Source: Catellatospora methionotrophica | GTDB lineage: Bacteria > Actinomycetota > Actinomycetes > Mycobacteriales > Micromonosporaceae | DNA length: 64,000 nucleotides | Direction of reading: 5' to 3' | NCBI RefSeq assembly: GCF_011297335.1 | Contig: NZ_JAAOTJ010000005.1 | Span: 333,970 to 397,969 of the forward strand | Part shown: positions 63,952 to 64,000 of the stretch, piece by piece | Layout of the letters: each line of letters starts with the position of its first letter | How positions within the stretch are numbered: the first letter of the stretch is position 1 | Notes under the pieces: generated by a model | The model's database searches: none | What the model was told of the DNA's origin: nothing | The model's input: only the letters and a program-made list of their open reading frames with translations | Program-made: the position numbers and the translations under genes

Positions 63952-64000
63952 GCGGGCACGTGGTCGACCGCGATGACCTTCATCGGGAGCTGGTGTTCGC

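Overview
The window is high-GC actinobacterial DNA, most likely from the family Micromonosporaceae (Actinoplanes, Catellatospora or Micromonospora type). This rests on strong G/C at third codon positions, frequent GTG starts, the whiB7 and mycoredoxin genes, leaderless TAnnnT-start promoters, and a large secreted plant-polysaccharide repertoire built on CBM2 modules. No genus can be fixed from sequence alone. No CRISPR array, prophage or transposase was seen. REGION 1 (1-13.7 kb) is a conserved core block in the order known from Mycobacterium tuberculosis Rv3198A-Rv3193c: mycoredoxin, UvrD2 helicase, WhiB7 (here with a long leader containing an upstream ORF and attenuator), an ABC1/AarF kinase, a ThiF-like protein, a small zinc ribbon, a YgjP-type metallopeptidase, a zincin-like F420-associated protein, a PDZ-Lon (S16) membrane protease and a UPF0182 membrane protein. 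REGION 2 (13.7-30.5 kb) is mixed. It has two initiator tRNA genes bracketing an AraC regulator and a secreted beta-helix protein, then a secreted S1 protease, a LysR regulator, a sigma-factor remnant, RecQ, a GH76 enzyme, an iron-box-controlled siderophore-interacting protein, an MFS exporter with a divergent TetR, and a cluster of membrane-anchored proteins of unknown function. REGION 3 (30.6-52.7 kb) is for plant cell-wall use. It starts with a GH48 cellulase under a CebR-like box. Next is a LacI-ABC sugar importer operon. Divergent from it is a uronate operon: oxidoreductase, UxaC, an L-fuconate-dehydratase-like enolase, a UxuB-type reductase and a second oxidoreductase. Four secreted pectate lyases follow, three sharing one N-terminal sandwich-like module. 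TGCAAACG operators recur at the LacI, uronate and pectate-lyase promoters, so one LacI protein probably couples pectin cleavage, oligouronide uptake and uronate catabolism. REGION 4 (52.8-55.1 kb) is a compact minus-strand cassette: a YbaB-like protein, an ESX/EspC-like helical protein, a WXG-type polymorphic toxin and a probable immunity protein. REGION 5 (55.3-64 kb) holds a GH9-CBM3-FnIII-FnIII-CBM2 cellulase, a GH3 glycosidase with its own LacI regulator and paired palindromic operators, and a sulfotransferase. Across the whole window, nine long imperfect-to-perfect palindromes of about 50-70 bp sit at 3' ends of genes, mostly between convergent pairs. At least five belong to one sequence family and two to a second. 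Their arms co-vary so that pairing is kept while sequence changes. This dispersed hairpin family is the strongest candidate for an undescribed element here.
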